In this document: piece after piece, positions 20,015 to 32,068 of the stretch
How the letters are laid out: each line of letters begins with the position of its first letter
Numbering within the stretch: position 1 is the first letter of the stretch
Source: JAYSSF01 sp043772005
Lineage (GTDB): Bacteria; Patescibacteriota; Gracilibacteria; Absconditabacterales; Absconditicoccaceae
Assembly (NCBI GenBank): GCA_043772005.1
Contig: JAYVGP010000008.1
Span: 62,001 to 126,000, forward strand
DNA length: 64,000 nucleotides
Reading direction: 5' to 3'
Notes under the pieces: generated by a model
Told to the model about the DNA's origin: nothing
What the model saw: the letters and a program-made list of their open reading frames with translations, nothing else
The model's database searches: none
Made by a program: the position numbers and the translations under genes

Positions 20015-20467
20015 ATGAAAATTACAATCTGCGGTAGCATGAAGTTTATTGATCAAATGAAAGATGCTGAGCAGAAGCTTATCTCTATGGGTCATGAAGT
20101 AAAAAGACCAGAAATAGAGGTATCAGAATCCTGAATTGCTGATTGAGTTCGTCTTGATAATGTTATTTGAAATGAAAGTAAATTTAGCAATGAGATTAAG
20201 AGGGAAGCAGTTATACACAAATGAAGAGCCATACAGAATCATTATAAAAAGATTAAATGGTCTGAAGCGATTCTGGTAATTAATGAACCGAAGAATTGAA
20301 TCGATTGATATATTTGATGAAATACCTTAATGGAAATAGGGGTAGCTTTTTATGATAATAAAAAGATTTTTATTCTCCATTCTATCTGAAATATGTCATA
20401 CACCTCAGAGATCTTATGATGTGATCCAGTAATACTAAGTGATAATTTATTTTGAATTACTTCATAA
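20015..20467 (+). CDS. Nucleoside 2-deoxyribosyltransferase-like small protein
   Basis: The 150-residue protein starts MKITICGSMKFIDQMKDAEQKL and has an end segment EAILVINEPKNGIDGYIGGNTLMEIGVAFY. This is the pattern of the Rossmann-like nucleoside 2-deoxyribosyltransferase superfamily, in which the late Glu of the GxxxEIGxA segment is catalytic. Nine or so glycines are TGA. Members hydrolyse or exchange nucleoside bases, or have unknown roles. The exact substrate cannot be told. It lies between the exported MsrB and the GNAT half of Elp3. Confidence 0.6.
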
Positions 20468-20500
20468 AAAGAAAAAATTAGTGTTAATAAAATCTACAAT

Positions 20501-21046
20501 ATGACTAATATCAAAACCTACATTATCTGATCAATTGCTCCAGATACAACTTCTGTGAGAGATTTTGTGTCACTGGATACAAGAACCAGGGAGATCTGAC
20601 ACAAATCATGACATACCGACTATGATCCAGTCCAGCTCACAGTCGTGCGTGAGTACGTCAGTAGTAATGGTATCGAATATTTTATCTCGATTGAAGATCA
20701 GATGGGATATCTGTATGGATTTACCAGACTTTGTTGCCCCACTGAGTGAGGGATTGCTGATCGACCTGGGTTGGGACAGTGAACGGCGATGATCCGTGAG
20801 TTACATGTATATGGACAACTTGCTACTCTCACTGCAAGCGCTGTGATTGATGGAGATGATACGTGAATATCACAGGATGTGCAACATACTGGTCTCGGTC
20901 GTCAACTCATGTCATTGGCAGAACAAATCGCTCACAAAAAATGATACCACATATTGTCGGTGATATCGTGAGTTTGAGTCAGATGATATTATGCTAAATT
21001 ATGATATAAACTAGTAGGAACCTATATGATCAAGAAGATAAATTAG
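20501..21046 (+). CDS. elp3: Elp3-like GNAT half (acetyltransferase domain of split Elp3)
   Basis: The 181-residue protein matches only the C-terminal part of Elp3. It has a linker like RCIRxREIGH (here SLDTRTREIGHKSG), EYFISIEDQMGYLYGFTRL, the Elp3-specific GNAT motifs AMIRELHVYGQ and QHTGLGRQLMSLAEQIAHKKGY, and the end ISGVGVRGYYAKLGYKLVGTYMIKKI. In intact Elp3 this domain binds acetyl-CoA. The radical SAM half is at 16387-17760, five reading frames earlier on the same strand. Together they cover a whole Elp3. Glycines encoded by TGA include one in the acetyl-CoA-binding ISGVGVRGYY region. A generic GNAT is less likely because the RELHVYG and GVGVRGYY motifs are typical of Elp3. Confidence 0.85.
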
Positions 21047-21104
21047 TAATAGAGATGATAATGATCATTTATTTTTTCCATTATTTTATTTTTTTCTGAT
21101 ACTC

Positions 21105-22118
21105 ATGAAAATTCTCATCACTGGTTGACTGTGATATATCGCCAGCCATGTCGTGACGCTATGTGTAGAACATGATCTTCAACCTATCTTACTCGACAAC
21201 TGTTCTAATGCTGACCCATCTGTCCATACGACACTATGTGAGATGCTAGGTTATCAAATACCGCGATATCGTGGCGATATTGCAAAACCTGACTTAATCA
21301 GGCAGATCTGTCGCGAGCATGAGATTGCTGGAGTGATGCATTTTGCTGCGTTCAAGGCAGTGGGGGATAGTTGTGCAGATCCTTTTGCTTACTATGCCAA
21401 CAATGTTTGGGGGACTATCAGGATGTGTGAAGAACTCAACAAACACTGAGTCAGAACGATCTTATTTTCATCATCGTGTACAGTGTATGGGATGTGACCA
21501 GGAATAATTCCACCATTTGATGAGACACTGGTTCGTTCGACGACCAACCCATATGGTACAACAAAATTTATGAACGAACTCATGTTTGAGGATCTTGCTT
21601 GTCACCAAGATTGGAGAGTAATGTTACTCAGGTATTTTAATCCTATTGGAGCACATCCATCATGATTGATTGGAGAGAATCCCGCATGAGTACCTACCAA
21701 TCTACTCCCGTACATCATGCGTGTAGCAGTAGGACAGTACGATAAGCTTAGCATTTGGTGAGATGATTACGATACACCAGATGGTACTGCAGTTCGTGAT
21801 TATATCCATGTAATGGATCTGGCTTCCGCCCATATCATCGCTCTCGAGTATCTGATGGATCAGGAGGTTTGATATTGTGATGCGATCAACTTAGGTACGG
21901 GAGTAGGTACTTCCGTTATGAAGATGGTGAAAACCTGTGAGTGAGTAGTATGACACAAAATTCCCTATCAGATCTGTCCTCGTCGTGACGGAGATGTCCA
22001 GGCCGCATATGCAGATCCAAGCAAAGCACAGAAGATTTTATGATGGTCTGCAAAGCATACGGTTGCCGAAGCTATTGTAGATACACGAAGATTTCAAACA
22101 AGGTTTGAAAAATCTTAA
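21105..22118 (+). CDS. galE: UDP-glucose 4-epimerase
   Basis: GalE interconverts UDP-glucose and UDP-galactose with bound NAD+. The 337-residue protein has the Rossmann motif GGLGYIASH (two Gly are TGA; Ala replaces the usual Gly after I), LDNCSNA, GDIAKPDLI, FAAFKAVGDS, the catalytic SSSCTVYG plus YGTTK near residues 148-152, LRYFNPIGAHPSG, DGTAVRDYIHVMDLA and INLGTGVGTSV. The length is right. It probably supplies sugars for surface polysaccharide, together with the sugar transferase at 50.4 kb and the flippase at 28.2 kb. It is followed closely by a nucleotidyltransferase gene. Confidence 0.94.
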
Positions 22119-22154
22119 ATAGTTAATCTTTTATTTTATTGCTAATTATTTTTT

Positions 22155-22613
22155 ATGCCTAAGACTATTGTCATTACATCATGATATTTCAATCCTATTC
22201 ATCCATGACATATCCAATGTATGGAGATGTGTAAAGCACTAGGAGATGAGTTATGGGTAATTATCAACTCCGATCATCAAGTAAGACTTAAAACTGGTCA
22301 GCAAGAGTTGTTTCAAGATCAAGAGTTTCGTATGACGGTAGTATCTGCTCTCAAGTCAGTAGATCGTATTATTCTATCAATAGACACTGACGAATCAGTA
22401 TGCCAAAGTATCGTTGCAATAAGTACTCTCATTAGGAGTGAATATGGGTTCGATACGCAGATCATTTTCGGTAAGGGATGAGATAGATTCGCAAGTAATA
22501 TACCAGAAGTCCTCGTCTGCCAGGAATATAATATTCAGATCTGTGACTGACTGGGCAATAAGACACATAATAGCTCAGAATACAGAGCCAAGAAGCTTAT
22601 AATACATAAGTAG
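22155..22613 (+). CDS. Cytidylyltransferase-like nucleotidyltransferase (HxGH family)
   Basis: The 152-residue protein opens with SGYFNPIHPGHIQCMEMCKALGDELWVIINSD. This is the nucleotide-binding HxGH signature of the class that includes heptose-1-phosphate adenylyltransferase, glycerol-3-phosphate cytidylyltransferase and FAD synthase. The C-terminus has SSEYRAKK in the position of the usual ISSTxIR motif. The likely reaction is transfer of AMP or CMP to a phosphorylated sugar or polyol. The substrate is not deducible. It lies 36 bp after galE, in a sugar-nucleotide context. Several glycines are TGA. Confidence 0.75.
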
Positions 22614-22740
22614 TAGATGAGCAAGCAGCATATGATTTGTTCATGCTGAAAAGTATAATACAGTGAATATTCATTTAATTCATTTTATGTTCCGGGAAAA
22701 AACAATTGTAATGTCAGATTAATTCATTATTTATATATTT

Positions 22741-23358
22741 ATGAAGATTCGTACTAAGGCGTTTACTCTCGTAGAACTTATTATATCGATTGTAATCGTA
22801 GCTCTTTTGACGTGAGTAATTTTTCAGACATACCGTACGATACTTGATATTACTGTCAGAGTAGAAAATGAGAAAATTGTTGCTAATGAGATGTTATTTG
22901 CGCATCAGGTGATTCAGAGTCTTGTAGATAACTATGAGATTGACTATGTAAGATACATGTCTCAAGGTAATAATATAGCAACAAATAATGGTGTTACTCA
23001 GGTATTGTATCTGACTGGGAGGGGAGGAGATTCGAGTTATGCGTGATCATATGAGATTACTCAAGTAGGAAATGCTATTATGCTCAGGAGATGAGTAGGT
23101 ACACAGATACCACTGACTGATGATTGAGCAGTTACTATTTCAGGTCTTCAATTTCAGCTTATCCCATTCAATACTACATGAGCGAACGTGTCATGAGCAA
23201 TCCCTATTGGCAATTTATATTTTATGACTTCGAACGATATTCAACACCCTGCGTTCTGGATGCGTGGTATGATGTATATAGAAAGATATAGACCAAATAG
23301 CTATATATGGTCAGTCAAACAACCAATCCAGAGTTTTTTCAATATTAGATCATATTAA
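22741..23358 (+). CDS. Type IV pilin-like/pseudopilin protein
   Basis: The 205-residue protein has a prepilin N-terminus: short basic leader MKIRTKA, then FTLVELIISIVIVALLTGVIF, where Glu5 of the mature form is conserved. Prepilin peptidase would cleave before FTLVE; note Ala rather than Gly at the usual -1 position. The rest is a soluble domain with TGA-coded glycines. It is probably a minor pilin or pseudopilin of a type IV pilus or type II-like secretion machine. A second protein with a similar leader (FTLIELLIVIV) is at 29868. No assembly ATPase or peptidase is in the window. Confidence 0.85.
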
Positions 23359-23416
23359 TTGGGTTCGTAAAGTTTATATGATTTGAAAGATTCATAAAGC
23401 ATATTTTTCTAAATTG

Positions 23417-23440
23417 TCACCCTATTATAGGGTGATTTTT
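23417..23440 (+). terminator. Terminator after the pilin-like gene
   Basis: TCACCCTA and TAGGGTGA arms with a tiny loop followed by five T. Confidence 0.8.
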
Positions 23441-23517
23441 GTTCAAATGTGCAAAAGATTTGACGAATGAGATGATATTAAGTATACTTGGAATAAGTAT
23501 TTTTTCGCTTATTTCTT

Positions 23518-25845
23518 ATGGCAAATCCAACTTCAACAACTCCAGTAGCTTCCACTGCTCAGACAAACCTACAAGAGCAGGTACCTGCAGGAGCGGCAAT
23601 TCAAAATCCTACTCAGCAGTTTCAACAACAGATGATGAATAAGCCTACCATGTCAGGTAAGACAATCGCAATTTGATGTGGAGTATTCTTTGTAATTTTT
23701 GCGGTAGTTATGATGGTAGCACTGCTTGCTGCTTTACAAAACCCTAGTAGCTTAGAGTCAATTGGTATTACTCCCGACACTGTCAAGACAGTAGTAAAGG
23801 GTATTATTTTATTTGTAGCATTGCTATTCTTTTTTGCGTGATTTGGACTTGCTGTATGGTCAGGATATAGACTCTTTACCAAGAAAGAGTGAAACAAAAT
23901 CTGATACATCGGCTGACTAGTTGGATGATTCTTTGCTGTAGTGTTGGCTATTGTGGGCTGAACGATTGGTATTACCAATGTCAATGCCATGGATACCAGC
24001 GGTATTACTGCTTCTAATATTATCAATCCATACCTGATCGTCAAGCAGACGAGTGATCGTAGAGTCAAAAATGGAAAAATATATCTTGGTGAACCAGGGT
24101 TGAAGGTGATTGCTCCAGCTAATATTGCATTTCAGTTTAGCCAAGATATCTTTAATCGCAATGTAGGCCCATCACTGAACGGATGAAAACTCCAGAGCGT
24201 CACGCTCGACTGTGGTAATGGTCAGATGATTAATTGATTTGATCCAAGTAATAAAGAACTATTTTTTGCAAGTGCATGTTTATATTTGACTAAATGAGTA
24301 TATAGCCAATCTCTCACCTATCGCTACCTTGATAAGATTACAGGGCAAACTAAAGAATCAACACTACAAGATTTATTTAGCGTAACTGTAGATACAGAGA
24401 TTAAACTTAGTACTAAGACATGACCATATACCCTCAATGATGCCAAAAATGAAATCATTGCTGGTGAAAATCCAACACAACTTCTTATTGACGCTACTAG
24501 TGTCGCAACTGATCTCAATCTTGTTAACTCAATTATTAACTGGGATATGGATAATGATGGACAAGACGACAAACAAAGAGTCAATTTTAGTAATTATTTT
24601 TATGAGCCAAAGCTACACACCATCTCGTATAGTCTTCCGGAATTTCCAGGTATTGTTTATCAACTACCAGTCAGAGTCTTACAGAGTAATGTTCCATGAT
24701 GTACAGTAGCGACTCAGACAATCAAGGGTAATCAATATCGCCTCGAGGTCAAACTCGCAGACGCGTGAGTCAGTATTGACCGTTACCAGTTTGAGATAGT
24801 AGATAAGCTAACTGATGAGTTAGTGGATAATATCGATAGTGATAAGTCTAGTGTAGTGTATGACTTTGCTCCTGGTCGTCAGTATCAGGTGAGAGCATTC
24901 TTCACTACTGATGATAACAAGCAGTGAGTCTGTGAGACTGATAATTTCGCGATTAACAATAGTTCATATACAATCAAATCTACAATATCTGTCAAATACC
25001 CAAATAGTACCTCATACGTTGATCTTATGGCCAGTGGTGCTGACAACCAGATCACAATCAATACGATACCCGCACAGCTTCAACTCAAAATTGATGAACT
25101 TATACCTCCTATCTCAAGACCAATCATCAAGGTAACATATGACGGAGCGACAGTCAATCCATCATCGCAGCAGACATACATCATCAAAGTAGATAGTAAA
25201 AAAGACCATACAATCATCATCACCGTGACAGATGAACAAGGCAAGATAAGCACACAGCAATACAAGGTAATTAGTGATGTTAGTCCGATTGTATGAGTTC
25301 TCAAGACAAGCCATAAGGTATGATTTGATCCACTAACAGTTACACTGGATGCAAGTATCTCCCAGCTCAATGATCCAAATGATGAGGTAGTATACTTTAC
25401 ATGGGATTTTGGCGATGGAACAATTGTGAGTAATGTTTCTCAGTGATCTATCAAGCATGTCTATCGTTTTGCACAGGATTCTGAGTCATGAGCATATAGA
25501 CCCAAAGTCACCGTCACAACTCAGAAATGATATACTGATACTATTGAGCTCGGTGATGATATTATCGTCAAGAGAGCTATCAGAGATGTTAGAATCACAA
25601 GTCCTACACATCCAGCACAGCTTGCTCGTGTAGGAGATCAGGTGTCGTTTGTGATTTCCACTGATGGACCTATCAAGTCAGTAGCATGGGATTTTGGTAA
25701 TGATCAAACTGCTACGCAAGAGGGTAGGCAGGGTGCAGAAGCGATGATTAATTATCTCCAGCCAGGCCTATATGATGTTGTTGCAGTGGTAGAATTCAGT
25801 GATCATCCTCCCGTGACACAAAATATGAAGATTAAGGTAGAATAG
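23518..25845 (+). CDS. Membrane-anchored protein with PKD-type domains
   Basis: The 775-residue protein begins with a Gln/Thr/Ala-rich cytosolic tail. Two to three membrane helices follow at about residues 45-150 (IGCGVFFVIFAVVMMVALLAAL, TVVKGIILFVALLFFFAGFGLAVW and GLVGGFFAVVLAIVGG). A long extracytoplasmic part ends in two PKD-like repeats, the first with the signature YFTWDFGDGTIVSN and the second with SVAWDFGNDQTATQ. PKD domains act in surface protein-protein or carbohydrate contacts. It carries many TGA glycines and is flanked by terminators on both sides, so it is a single-gene unit. Its place between pilin-like genes and the flippase suggests a surface or pilus-related role. Confidence 0.8.
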
Positions 25846-25870
25846 TATACTATATTAAGAAAAGATAAGT

Positions 25871-25898
25871 AAATCTCGAGTAATCGAGATTTTGTTTT
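25871..25898 (+). terminator. Terminator after the PKD protein gene
   Basis: AAATCTCG and CGAGATTT arms with a six-base loop and a T-rich tail, 25 bases after the stop. Confidence 0.8.
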
Positions 25899-25995
25899 AG
25901 TTTGATTTCGACTACTCAATATCTAATATACTTTTATATCCTTTTTGGATATTTATTATTACTTATCTTGAATTTTCTACTTCTAACTTAGTTGT

Positions 25996-28164
25996 ATGTC
26001 TCTATTTACTAGACTTCTTACATCATTATATCCTGAACAGTTACTCAATCAACCAGGTAGTCCTGCTGGTCTATTTTTGGGTATGATATCGCCGCAGAGT
26101 TTCTTCAATGTGATTACAAAGAAGATGGCGGAAAACTACAAAATCAATAGGTTTGATGTCGCATTGGATCCGTTTGAGGTGAAGATAGGATTTGGGGAAC
26201 AAAGTATGATCAAGCCTAAAGCGATGCAGTCATATTATTCTTACTGCGCTGCTGCAAATCTTAATGGGTATCAGCTCTATACTGTTGGTAGTATTGCTAC
26301 TAATATGACAATCATGGCGAGTCAGTATTTGCGTCCCTTAGTCAATTATCCCAAACAACATCGATATCTGACGCATCTCTTATTTTCCCTATATGTTACA
26401 GCTCATGTATTCGCTACATGACTCAAGCAATTCCCCGAAGAAGATAGCAATGAATCATATCAGTGGTTTCTGGATATTTGGTTCAATTATTATCAGTTGA
26501 TCCTGGATCACAATGCTACGCAGCAACCCATAGATCCAATCATTATCCAACAGATCAAAACACGTGTCATTGGTCAGATAGAGCTATGTTTCTGACTCTA
26601 TCGTATGATGAAATATATCAATCGTCTCCTCACAGGAAGTCTCGATCGTACCTATCTCAAATGGCTATGTGATCATGAAGTTACCAAGCAGATTAGCGCA
26701 ACCCAACAGGAAATAATTGATCATATTATTGGTCATTGCAATGATTCCAAGCTTGATGAGATGGATTATGAGTTAATGCAGGTCATCTTACCACATGACT
26801 TCAATGTCAAGTATTTCTTCTGACAAAGTGATGTCTACCATACAGTTGACTATATTGTCGAATGACTATATGATTGGAAGTTAGTAGAATCATATCTTAC
26901 ACAATGTTTGGAAGATAGCAGCACAATGTCGGAATTTATTTCTTATATCTGCGATCATCACCATATCAAAAACCACTTTTTTGAATGAGTCAGACAACTA
27001 GTTACTCAAGAGATTAGAGATGATGATACTAGTGAGGATGAGATGGAAGAGTTTGTATCAATGATTGGATCGGGCGTGATAGGTCGTATTCCAGAGTCAT
27101 TACATAGAGAGTCTATTGTGACTGAGCGTCTGATGAACTTCTATCTCAATTATGTGTGATCATTGTGGTGAGCGAGATGAGATACCTTTGCACTGATGCT
27201 GGATCAGAATCTTGCTGCCAAGATTCAGCACACAAAACATGATCCTCATCCAAATGCATACGAACTCGATCTATATCGTCACTATCTGACACAATATTCA
27301 GTCAATACGTCATACTATCACTATGTATATGAGTGAGTTAGATCTGGTAAAGCAAGTTTTACTCTTCCATATATTGTAGATTCTGACGAAGTGTATGCTA
27401 ATATGCCCATGATTGATCTATTGATCCAGTCGAGCTTGGCGTGTATGATGCAGGATACCCTTTACAAGGAGATTAAGCTCTATCCACAATCTAAGAGCAT
27501 GATTCGTCAGTTTAAGAAGTTATACGGTGATCGTATCGCAACCCATATCAAGTCAGACTCAAATGTACTCATGTGATATGTGATGCCAGCTTTGGATGAG
27601 TCATATTATCGTTTGATAGATACTGACACGAGGATTGCTCACATGAGGGAAGCACTATATACGATTGACTTACACTGTTATCATGATGTACTCAGTCAAC
27701 TGATTACTAACGAAATATATATAAGCAAATATTATATTCATAGTACGATCTTGATTGCTGCAACGCTGAGAGAGACGCTATATGGCGTCTTATGTATGAT
27801 GGCTATGCTCGAGCAGCAGACCAAATATTCCCGCACTAAGTCAGAAGCGATGATTCAGTTTCTCCTTACGAGCTATGTAATTCATATACTATGATTGCAG
27901 GATACTGCTACCATGATTGTTTGTTTTGATATTATCTATCAGATATATGGACAGACATCTGACTTGTTGTGAGATATTGTGCAGTTGGATGATAATGAAG
28001 AATTTCTGATGATGGGTGCAGAGTTTATGAATCGCTTCCTCAAAGACAAAGACGATCCAGTCAAAGCTCACATTGCCTTACTTAATGAAGACGTTGTATG
28101 GCTTAGGGGCTATCTCAAGCATATCAACTATTATAATAAGAGATATTTTATTCCACAGGGGTAA
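25996..28164 (+). CDS. Large hypothetical protein (722 aa)
   Basis: This is a continuous code-25 frame with about ten TGA glycines and a TAA stop, so it is a genuine host gene. The product looks soluble and mostly helical, rich in Tyr, His, Met and acidic residues. The N-terminus is MSLFTRLLTSLYPEQLLNQP and there is no signal peptide. Some stretches such as LLQSSLACMMQDTLYKEIKLY look like helical hairpins. I recognise no domain. It sits between the PKD protein and a polysaccharide flippase on the same strand. Its low similarity to anything known makes it a lineage-specific candidate. Confidence 0.7.
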
Positions 28165-28230
28165 ATTTATTCTTAAGGCAGAACTTCCGCAGAATTAAAT
28201 CATAAATTATAGTATTTGGAAATCTCATAT

Positions 28231-29796
28231 ATGGAAGATCAGAAAAAACCAGAAAAAAATTATAAAGTCGTTATCAAAGATGCATTTTGGCAGATTGTGG
28301 GGAGGGTAGTGAGTGCACTATGAGGGTTTATTGTGTTGCAACTTACTACGCCATATCTGTGACCATTGAGATTTGGAGATTACAACACGATTCTCAAGTA
28401 TTTCGCGATTTGGTCAGCATTGGCTGATTTTGGCTTATACGTGATCGGACTCAGAGAGTTGTGAGCTCTGCGCGAGGAAGTGGCACACCTACCAGAGGCA
28501 GAGCAAAAGGAAAAATTAAGTCTCTATTATAGCAAATTTGTGATGAGTAGAGTAGTTACAGTTGCGGTGGTATATGGTGTTGCATTACTCATCGCGTATC
28601 TTATTCCATCGTATCGTGAAAATCCTTATTTGATGTGGTGATTACCAATTGGGATGTTATTTTCTGCAACATTTATGCTTGCTGGTATCGTCCAGTTGCC
28701 ACTACAGCTGTATTGGAAGATGGAGCAAGTATCCATTGGTCTTACGGTAGCTCGTGTTGCACAGCTTGCTATTATGGTGGGAGTATTGTGGTTATTTCCT
28801 GAACCATGATTTGATACAACAGGATGAGGGCTATTACCATTTATCCTCATTATTGCGACAGTTCTGGTGAGTGGGCTAGGCCAGATGCTATATGTACACT
28901 TCATCAGCGAACGCTATATCAAACTCAAACCAATCTTTGATCTTCAGTTTACTCGACATCATATTCGTAGCAATTGGCAGTATGGTATCGCATATTATCT
29001 CAGTAGTTTCCATACGCTTGCAGTCTCTATCTTGATGTCGATCATCTACCCGACGAGCAAGGGTTTTATCTATGTGGGGATCCGATGACTCGCACTTTCA
29101 TTGATTGAGATATTGCTTATCATCCCATCATCCTTGGGCAATAGTATGATCCATAAGGTATCATGACTTGAGCTCAAAGACAAGCTTGGTCATTTTGGTC
29201 ACTTGATGAGTTTGCTGCTATGGATTGGTGGATTGGTAGTAGTCAATTTTGTCGTGCGACGCGAGCATATCATTTATTTTATCGCAAAACAAGAATATCT
29301 GACGAGTTTTCTGTCTAGTCAGGCTTGAGAGTTTACTATCTGATCTGATTGGATATTACCATTTTTGGGAGTAGTGATCACAATGTCCTTTGTCAAGCAA
29401 GTATTCAATTATATCTTTGTATCTACTGGACATCAAAATAAGCTCTTGAGTGTTAACGCATGGTGACTGATTGTGGGATTATGAATCGGATTTGGGTTTA
29501 TCATGACGCAAAATCTGATCGGATGAGTGATCACACAGACTGTATTAGAAGCGTTATATCTTATCGGAGCATGGATCGTTGCATATCGTGCAGGAGTCAT
29601 ACCACCACTGAGACGGAAGGAGTTAGGACTACTGGGTATTATTTTGCTTATATTTGGTTTAGGTGGTTGGTATTATCTCGATCATGTGATAGCCTATAGC
29701 AATAAGTTATACTTTATATTTTCTGCTGTATGTTTTAACGGATTAATCATTGGGATGAGTTATCCTTTGGTCAAAAAAATTGCGAAGGGGATGTAA
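28231..29796 (+). CDS. Polysaccharide flippase (Wzx/MATE-like, MOP superfamily)
   Basis: The 521-residue protein has roughly a dozen hydrophobic helices and a short cytosolic N-terminus (MEDQKKPEKNYKVVIKDAFWQIVGRVVSALGGF). The segment TTPYLGPLRFGDYNTILKYFAIWSALADFGLY is typical of Wzx O-antigen/teichoic-type flippases (usually LGPEXFGxYxxxxxxxxxxxxxxxxGL). It would move lipid-linked oligosaccharides across the cytoplasmic membrane. The sugar transferase at 50428 would make the first lipid-linked intermediate. Many membrane glycines are TGA. The exact substrate cannot be deduced. Confidence 0.85.
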
Positions 29797-29867
29797 GCTA
29801 ATTTGACAAAGTAGAGTGAGATGATTATAATAGGGCATGTTTTATCTTGTATTTACGTGATATATAT

Positions 29868-30446
29868 ATGAGAATTTTTACTAAAGCATTTACTTTGATT
29901 GAACTACTTATTGTTATAGTAATCATTGGTATTCTTGCTACTGCTCTCATACCTAGGATCAAAGGTATGCAAGATAAAGCAAGATATATGAGGGTAGAAA
30001 AAGATTTTCAAGATCTCAAAACGGTGATATTCATGGCTCAATCTAATACTCAGCAAACATTAGGACAAATGATGTGACATTATTGATGATATGGTGGCGC
30101 ATGTGGAGCGTGGGATTTATCTGATAATGTGAGTTTACGCAATTTACCCGCAAACCATGCTTGTAGAAATACTCGAAGATCTTTGCTTCGCAAAATTGAA
30201 GTTAATGCATGAATGAATTCTTGAGCCCTTGCAACTATAGAAACTGATCCATGGTGAAATCCTTATTATTATGATTTAAATGAAGGAGAAGCTGGCCGAT
30301 GATATTGTGGTGCACGAGATACTATGCACTCAGCAGGTTCTGATTGATTAACAACTGGAACTGATTTTGCTAATGCTATCGGTGATCAATGAGATAACCA
30401 ATGAGTCAATATTGCATCTGCTTTTTGTAATGGGAAAGCTTATTAG
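29868..30446 (+). CDS. Type IV pilin-like/pseudopilin protein
   Basis: The 192-residue protein starts MRIFTKA followed by FTLIELLIVIVIIGILATALIPRIKG, a classic prepilin N-terminus with Glu5. A short globular domain follows with four or more Cys (GGACGAWDL, NHACRNTRR, GRGYCGARD) that could form disulfides. The type II secretion pseudopilin G pattern DPWGNPYYYDLN is seen. It carries an unusually large number of TGA glycines, around fifteen. A TTG start at 29847 is possible, but ATG 29868 gives the standard short leader. It may be a major pilin or GspG-like protein. Confidence 0.88.
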
Positions 30447-30469
30447 TTTACTATCTCATTAACCTTATT

Positions 30470-31006
30470 CTATTTAACTATCCGTTTGTTGATCTCTGTC
30501 CTAAGAATAATATATCCATCACTATGTAGCCACTGCATTTGATCCTTGGAAAAATTTCAGAGGACATAGTCGACTATTTCATCTTTATTCTCCGGCCTAT
30601 CAACTCCGATCCTGATCCTATCAAATGCGTTGGTCCCAAGATGCGTGATAGTATCTCTGAGGCCATTGTGTCAGGCGTGAGATCCTCATGATTTTGATCA
30701 GATTCTACCAAACTCTCGATCAATCTCATCATGAAGGATGAGAATATCAGACGTTAGTATTTTATAATACTGTGAGGCTGACTTGATCGCGGACCCTGAG
30801 CGATTCATGTATGAAAGTGGTTTGATCGTGATAATTTTTTCTCATTCAACTATCATTTCACCAGCCATAACATTTCGTTCTTTATGTAATGACCAAGGTC
30901 TAATTTGATATTCGTCCATGAGTTGATCGAGCATGATTCGCCCCGCATTATGGCGAGTTTTTGCATATTTAGATCATGGATTTCAAAGGCCTATGATTAG
31001 TTTCAT
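30470..31006 (-). CDS. pth: Peptidyl-tRNA hydrolase
   Basis: Pth releases tRNA from peptidyl-tRNA that has dropped off ribosomes. The 178-residue protein has all signatures: LIIGLGNPGSKYAKTRHNAG with catalytic His near residue 20, PLSYMNRSGSAI, ILHDEIDREFG and GGSHAGHNGLRDT. Three Gly in the first motif region are TGA or GGC, so it is only legible with code 25. The length matches the family. Its first bases overlap the 3' end of folD by ten bases, so the two are cotranscribed and probably translationally coupled. Confidence 0.95.
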
Positions 31007-31848
31007 GATGATGAAGATAAGATTCTAATATTATCAAACAGACATGCAACCGTCATCGGTCACACACCTCATGTGGGTGGAGTGCAGGCTAGAATTTTAT
31101 CATCTACAGAGTCTCGATGTACGTCTCCTACAAGCTTCCCGTCAATAAAATCTACTCCCGCATCAATGATAATTTGATTGGGGTTAGTAAATTCTGCAGT
31201 CACGAGGTGACCTTTTCCAGTAGCAGTAATGATAATATCTGATTGTTTGCATTGTCTTTTCGTCCATTCGGGACTTGCGGCTCTACCGATCATAATTACC
31301 TGCGCTCCACGGTCGACGAGCGCCATCGCAAGTGGTTTTCCGATTAGATTAGATTTATTAATAATTGTGATGATTTTGCCATGAACCTCACCATATTCAT
31401 AGTGATCCATAATTCACAAGATAGATGCAACAGTAGCGGGGTAGAGCTGGCTTGCTCATCGTATAGTTTTACCATTAGCAGATCAAGTGAGTCCGTCGAT
31501 GTCTTTGCGGGGGTTAATTGTTTCCAAGATTTGTATCTTCTGATCTGATAGTGGTGCAGGTAGTGGAAGCTGACACATGATACCTACACATAGTGGATCG
31601 TTATTGTATTGTTGAATTGTTGTGATGACTTCGCTCAGATCAGGAGTCTCTCACTGTCCAATCAAGAGCGTCTGGATACCCACATCAAGTCAGAATTTCT
31701 GCTTCATATGGACATATTTAGCACTGGCAGGACTATCGCCATACCATAAAATCACAATGTAGTGACTGCTGCTAAGATTTGTAGTTACTCGAGTAGTAAG
31801 ATTTGATTTGATGAACGCTGCTGGTTCACGTCAGGAGAGAATTTGCAT
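30997..31848 (-). CDS. folD: Bifunctional methylenetetrahydrofolate dehydrogenase/cyclohydrolase
   Basis: FolD converts 5,10-methylene-THF to 10-formyl-THF. The 283-residue protein has YVHMKQKFGLDVG with the catalytic Lys, the PLP region MCQLPLPAPLSDQKI, INPRKDIDGLT and a dinucleotide-binding region INKSNLIGKPLAM, which is normally GRSxxVGxP, so the first residues are altered. IIDAGVDFIDGKLVGDVH and CTPPTGGVGPMT follow. The last 10 bases overlap pth. A promoter-like box stands two bases before the start, so the message may be leaderless. Confidence 0.94.
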
Positions 31849-31850
31849 TA

Positions 31851-31866
31851 TAATTTATAAAGTTTC
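31851..31866 (-). promoter_or_regulatory. Probable -10 promoter element of folD
   Basis: Read on the minus strand as gaaactttataaatta, ending only two bases before the folD ATG. It matches the recurrent actttataa box seen before secA and tRNA-Ser. The spacing suggests a leaderless or nearly leaderless transcript. Confidence 0.4.
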
Positions 31867-32068
31867 TAAAGTTCTTATTTTTTATTCTCAAGGGGTACAC
31901 AGGCCACTAATTCATTGTTACTTAAGTTGATAAGGTTTTTCTTATATAATGCAATCCTAGCTTCTTACTTTACTTAATTCACTTATCTTAATTTGCAATT
32001 TTCAACTCTCACCAGTATAATGATACAAAGATAATAAGATATTATTTTAGCTAAAATAACTTTTTTTT

